A stretch of DNA of 64,000 bases from Paramarasmius palmivorus (taxonomy: Eukaryota > Basidiomycota > Agaricomycetes > Agaricales > Marasmiaceae). The stretch is from positions 1,116,001-1,180,000 of the forward strand of contig JAYKXP010000004.1 in NCBI GenBank assembly GCA_037176845.1, written 5' to 3'. Position numbers and translations under genes: made by a program. Each line of letters begins with the position of its first letter. The stretch's first letter is position 1. The notes beneath the pieces were generated by a model. The model worked only from the letters and a program-made list of their open reading frames with translations. It made no database searches and had not been told where the DNA came from. Shown here in pieces: positions 58,815 through 64,000 of this stretch.

Positions 58815-61800
58815 ATGGCGCCACAACGAGATGCTTTACCTCGTCTGAATATCCCTGCAACCCTTAATATGCAGCAACCTCGGGGTCAACCTCTTTTCTC
58901 GCCTGCTCTACCGACCTCTTTGCAGCATAGTTTTCATCCACCTTTGCCCAATATGCCACCAATGCAGACACCAATGCAACCATTTTTCGCCCCACAACCT
59001 CCCCCAGCTCCTGGTCGTCCTCATCATTCTCACCAGGCTACCATTTCGCATCTCGCTGCTGCTGGCATTCATCCCCCAGCTGGTTTCCCAATTACTCCTC
59101 TCGCTGGTCACTTTCCAAGGCCTTCAATGGCTCTAGGAAACCCACCAATCAAAGGACCACCACCTTCTGGTCACCCTTTTCCGAATAGGAACAGGAGACA
59201 GTTGAGTATCGGCGGTCCACCGAAAGCAGTACTTGGAGGTCCAGCACGAAAAACAAGTCCTTTACCACCTGCTGCTTCACCTTCAAATGCTCCTCCTCCG
59301 ACAAAGACGAAAAAGGTCGTTGTCAATTTGCCCAAAGAAACCATTCCTGGTGAAGGAGGTCAACCTTCCACGAGGCCAGAGTGGGCAAGGGACTTATTGA
59401 GCGCGCCAGTACCTCCCAAAAGCTTCGATATACCACCTGTGGAGATTTCAACAGCTGAGCTCTATCCTCCGGATGGTTGGCGTCTCAGTCTCCCATCAAC
59501 AGTGGATGTCTTCTTACCCGGAAAGGTCCGTTTTTTCCGTTTCGTGTTATTTGTTTGAACATTCCTTGATGTGACATGCAGAGTGCCTGGGAAGCTATCA
59601 AGCAACAGCACATAGAAGAGAAGCTAGAGAGGCTAGGTGTTGAGCGTGGAGCAAGTGCTATTCCTCACATACACGCTCCCCATGCGCGTGCTGCGTCGGT
59701 ACGCTTCACTTTATCCACACGTGTTCTTTCAAGCCCTTTTAATGTTCGATGCTCTTTAGATATCATCACCTGCGGATCCTGCTCTCCTCCTCTTTAAACT
59801 CAACAAGCTGCAACAATCCCAGCGCAACTCGGCAAACAACTCCCTTACAACCTCACCTCAACCACCCTTTGGTCTCTCCCCTTCTCCCACTTATTCAGCG
59901 CCCCGGTTTATTACAAATAGACACGGTCACAGTCTTTCACTGGCACAACCACCGACGCATCAAATGCTCGGGGTTACCTCCAATCCATTTGGACCCAACG
60001 CCACCCTTGGTTCCGATCAGAATACCATGCAGAGTAGTCCTCGGTTCTCTCCGGTGCCAGATGCACAACCAAGCGAAACTATTCATGCACCGCAAGGTCG
60101 CGTTCCTGTCTCACTTTCGTCATTGGCGCCACCCACATCTGCAGTTGGTCGTCCCGAGAGTAAACCAGATTTTGCACGTGGTTTCGGACTTGATATACCA
60201 GAGGAAGAAGAAGAAGAAGAGGAGGAGGAAGAAGATATCCAGAGGCAAGATGACGGAGAAATGGAAGATGAGGACGAGGACGAAGGCAGCGGAACGGCAG
60301 AAGGTGTTGTTGAGGTTCATGAAGTGGAGGACAACGAGAATGGTCTTAGTGACAAGGAGAATGATGAGAATGGCCTTCTGACTGCTTCTCAAAGCAGACA
60401 TCATTCGAGGCATGTTTCTCGCTTGTCTGCAGCTTTGTCGATGCGCTCTTTTGGTGGGCTAGTAGCAGAGGGTCTGAACGAACGTATACAAGGCTTGCAA
60501 GATGAAGAAACGACTGGTCCTTCTGGTGATGTCGAGCTTGAATCCGGTGTAGAAGAGTGGACCGGGTCGGAGGATGCCTTTATGGGTGGCAATATCTCAG
60601 ATGACGATGAGGTATGTATTTCACATGTTCAGAAGGTTGTGTATATGCATTAATACTGACATTCATTCTTTCAGAGTATCGGTGAATGGTCGAATCCATC
60701 GGATGAGGAAAGGGCTCGCCAAGACCGTGCAGAGCGTCGTCGTCGCAATCATATAGACAGCGAGCAGCCAAGAAGACTGCCCAACTTCCCAAAACCTCCA
60801 GAAAACGCGATAGTGATACCTATGAGTTCGCATGGTGCAGAAGATGACATTATTTCCAATCCCAGTGACGAAGGGGATTATCTCGGTATCGGTCATTATC
60901 ATCACCCATCGTCTAATGCAAATCGGTCACCACGTCCATTGCCACCTCTACCCCATTCCCGTGGAGCTTCTGGTCAGCATTCTGTCCACGACCCTGCACT
61001 TGCACATTCTCGCGACCCTTCCTCGAATATGATTGAAGGCAGTTCGCGGCCCAACCTCAATCCGTTTGCGAAGCCGTTTGTCTTTGGTGCTCCTGCCGAG
61101 GCTTCCAATGGCTGGCATCCAGAGGCCTTCAAGACTATGCCAGAACCTCCCAATGCTCCCATGATGTCGCACTCCCGCCTTCCATCAGTCAACAAACCTC
61201 TTAACGCTGCTGCTCAGGAGTTCAAACCTGGCGGTTTCACGTTCCGTTTCCCTGCCCCAGTGCCGTCCTTCCCTGTTCCAGAACCTGGTTTCCCTGTCCC
61301 AGAGTCACGACCTCTGCCGATACCACCTATCGATGAGTCATCACCATTTAAAGTGCAAGGACGAGAAAAGCGCCAAAGAACCAACTCGAACGCTTCAGTT
61401 GAAGAAGGAGATAGCATGGCATCATTCAGGTTCCCGCCGAACGTTGATTCACCGGCGAGCATTAGACGTATTGTGTCACCGCCGCCTGGACGGCCTCTTA
61501 ATCCTACCGCAGAACCATTTACATTTGAAGGGTTCAAGCCAGTCCTTCCCCATATCCAAAACCCTGGAAGTCCGGAGGAAGCCACTTTACAAGGCGAAAG
61601 CTCTGGGAAAGGCGAGAAGGGCGATTCTGGTCCAGAGGAATTCACCTTCCCATCTGCTACAAAGGCGAAGCGTGCACCAATACCTCTCGATTTCAAGCAT
61701 CCCGTTTCAAGCAATACAGTGCCAGCTGGATTGTTCAAGGCTTTGGTTAACAATGGAGACGAGCGAACTAGGCGGACTGTTCGTTCACGTCTTAGCTCAA

Positions 61801-64000
61801 GAGAGATCTTTGAGCAAGTCCGACGGCCGTCGTTGGATGATCTTGACATGCCTCCCATTTCTCACAAAGTCTCGCGGACTCGCCTAGTTACTGATCCTGG
61901 TCACGGTGTTATTTCGCCTACCGACGACGTCTTTGCTGCGTCCTCGAGGAGCCATGCCAGACGTCGCTCTTCTCTGCCGGAGAATATGACCTTCTCACCG
62001 TCGGAAGGTTCTTCCATGTCCGAGGTGTCGTCGATACCGGCCAAGGATTTAACAAGCCGTCTCGAGATGAGAAGATACGAAGATCGCTTGGAGCAGCTAC
62101 TTGATGAGAAGATAGGACTCATTCGACGTGATTTGGCGAAGAAGGCAGGAGCACAGGGTTTAACACCAAAGGCAGAAGAGATGATTTCGGAAGTGGTGTC
62201 CTTGTTCCGTAGCCAGCTGCAAGAGTCAGCTGCTCGCAGTTTGGATGACAGTCAGATGGATGCACGGGGCGAACTCGACTTTGAGTTGATCAAGGATGTC
62301 GTGGAGCAGGGTCATGAAAGGATACTCGACCTTTTGAGGAAGGAGCTTCACGACGTCACTACCACTGTTGCAAATAGGTCTCTCGATGTATCTGCAACAG
62401 GTCTCCCCGCGCCAGATGTGTCTGGTGTCCTGGAGCGGAACAGTCAAAGAACTATCAGTGCTGTTGTCGAGGCCATATCAGAAATGTCGAATCGTTTGGA
62501 GACGATCACCAGCAATGCACCTTCTCATCACCACGATGCATTGGTTAATGCTATTGTGTCGCAACTAGGACCCGTACTCAACTCTTTGCAGCCCGAAGCT
62601 GTTGACTATGACTATCTTACTGCAAAGCTCAGCCAGGCCGTCAAACCCCACATCTCTCAGATCATCGATCTTGCATCCGATAAACGCGAGACAGCTGGTC
62701 TCATTGTTGACAGATTACTGCCTTTGATGCCAAACATCCTAAAGCAGCACGCACCCGCTGTTGACACCGACGCAATAGCTGTACAGCTCACTACCGAAGT
62801 CCGCAGGGCTATCGCTCCCATTGACGCATTCGAAATCAAGGAGCAAGTTGCAGATCTTGTAGTCGAACGTCTCGACTCGCGACTAGCTGTCAGAGACAAG
62901 TCCTTCAACGTCGATACCGTTACAGGAAAGGTGACAGAGAACGTATCTCGTTTACTTGAGCCCCTTGGAAATGTCTCAATCACACTCTCAAACTTGATGG
63001 AGGGTCAGCGTTCCCTGGCTTCTCAGCAATCCGACTTGTCGTCCGCAAACCAACATGTGGTGGAAATCGTTTCTGATATTCCGAACCGCCTCACGTCTGT
63101 GGTGGAGGCTCTGAAGGCAACGGAATCTAATGCTCAGAACAAGAGCATCCCAGATCAAGCGTTGACCGAGCTCAGAGAAGCGATGAAAGACGTTTCGAAT
63201 GCCCAGCAAAGCTTGACTGAGAACAGCGTACAAGTTTTGCAAACGTCACAGAATCTCATGTCAAAGATTACGGCCCTCCCGGATGCTATATCATCCGTCA
63301 CGAGCACATTACAATCCGCCCACGCCGATTTCATGGTTTCCCGGGATGTAGCGAAGCGCGAGATGGATGAACTCCGTAAGGCCAACGCCGATTATCAAGT
63401 TCAAGTTGCCAAGGCTCGTGGTGCTCATGGTCAAGTTAGAGTTGAAAAGGATATGCTCAGCGAGAAATTGGGCATTGTCGAAGCCGATCGGGACAGGTTA
63501 AAGGCACAGGTGAAGGAGCTGCAAGCTTTGAATGCCTCAAAGGCCGCGGACGCTGCATCGGTCGAATCAAAGATATCCGATTTAGAGGATGCACTCGCGA
63601 AAGCGCTAGCTCGTCTGCAAGCATCCGATGTGGCTACGCAAGCCAACCAGGATCGTATTTCTGAGCTGGAGAGGGCGAATCAAGAGCTTTTGACCGAAAG
63701 GCAGAGCTTGAAGAGCAAGGCGAGTCTATTCATACCTCTAGTATACAAATTGTTCCCCTCTAATCATGTCATTCACAGGCGGATTCACTCGAGCTCAAGG
63801 TCACATTCGCTAACCGAGACAGAGAGGCGGCAGAACGAGCCACGGTGTCCTTGCAGAAACAATACGATAACCTCGTTTCGCAGCAAAGCAACTGGGATGC
63901 ATTACGTCAGACTTCGGAGCAGATACAAAACCTAGCAACACTTATCAGTCAGGCTGACAATGAAGAGCTGAAAGAGCTTCGGCGTATCTGCGACAAGGCC
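58815..64000 (+). CDS. Large Pro-rich and coiled-coil protein, 3' end outside window
   Basis: Over 1,500 residues visible. ATG 58815 (MAPQRDALPRLNIPATLNMQ) was chosen because the frame opens six bases earlier only with GTG. Residues 1-250 are Pro-rich and disordered. SAWEAIKQQHIEEKLERLGV follows the first intron, then a long acidic stretch with a run of Glu (near 60199-60234). A Pro/Phe/Ser-rich middle contains repeats of PEPGFPVPES type. From about 62040 the protein turns into long helices and coiled coils (RLEMRRYEDRLEQLLDEKIG, KREMDELRKANADYQVQVAK, SKISDLEDALAKALARLQAS). After a GC-AG intron (63720-63778) the coil goes on as ADSLELKVTFANRDREAAER and runs open to the window edge. The layout suggests a cytoskeletal, septal or vesicle scaffold. 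I do not recognise the family. Confidence 0.82.

Noticed and set aside
60199..60234. GAA/GAG simple repeat
   Set aside because: It is in frame and codes a run of glutamate in the acidic region of the large coiled-coil protein. Such runs are common.
61214..61858. 214-codon minus-strand frame
   Set aside because: It lies wholly inside the large coiled-coil gene and comes from its Pro/Ser-rich composition. No domain or splice context.

Overview
The window is nuclear DNA of a filamentous basidiomycete, most likely an Agaricomycete. Genes are close together on both strands. Most are cut by several introns of about 45-70 bases with GTRNGT-like donors, CTRAY-like branch points and YAG acceptors. 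The gene set is that of a fungus: Ssn6/Cyc8, a Yap1-type bZIP factor, an Erf4 palmitoylation subunit, Brl1/Brr6, chorismate synthase, and several families I know mainly from basidiomycetes. No plasmid, phage, CRISPR, rRNA or convincing tRNA feature was seen, and no intact transposon.

Layout. 1-5.4 kb: the 3' part of DNA topoisomerase II (+), convergent with an F-box protein (-). 5.4-9.1 kb: a poor region, then two small unknown membrane-protein genes (+). 9.7-12 kb: a sugar transporter (-). 13.3-14.5 kb: an NDUFA9/Coq11-like protein (+). 14.7-16.3 kb: a multipass membrane protein (-), followed by decayed coding-like sequence. 18-19 kb: an unresolved small gene. 19-22.4 kb: a Gcn20/ABCF3-type ATPase (-). 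23-25.1 kb: Yap1-like factor (-). 25.8-27.1 kb: Erf4 (-). 29.7-33.4 kb: Ssn6/Cyc8 (-). 34.8-35.2 kb: SERF-like peptide (+). 37.9-39.3 kb: Brl1/Brr6 (-). 39.5-40.6 kb: mitochondrial ClpP (+). 42.0-42.7 kb: unknown coiled-coil protein (+). 43.1-44.2 kb: proteasome beta-7 (-). 44.5-47.6 kb: ADAM metalloprotease (-). 48.1-49.6 kb: a secreted protein with two Gln/Asn/Gly repeat arms (-). 51.3-53.6 kb: a divergent SAP30-like/chorismate synthase pair. 53.8-54.6 kb: unknown protein (-). 55.1-58.2 kb: a divergent pair, CofD/UPF0052 protein and a DUF7704-like membrane protein. 58.8 kb to the end: a large Pro-rich and coiled-coil protein, cut by the window edge.

The genes do not form an obvious pathway or biosynthetic cluster. 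They are mostly housekeeping genes: DNA topology, transcriptional repression (Ssn6, SAP30), stress response (Yap1), translation control (Gcn20), protein turnover (ClpP, proteasome beta-7, F-box), nuclear envelope (Brl1) and aromatic amino acid synthesis (chorismate synthase). The most unusual points are the QNNG-repeat secreted protein, an inferred 8-base micro-exon, a GC-AG intron, a possible in-frame N-terminal extension of the ADAM gene, and several intergenic stretches that look like decayed or unresolved genes. I found nothing that clearly amounts to a new biological system.

All exon structures were read by eye from frame continuity and splice signals. Gene ends are firm where a stop is named. 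Internal intron borders may be off by a few bases.
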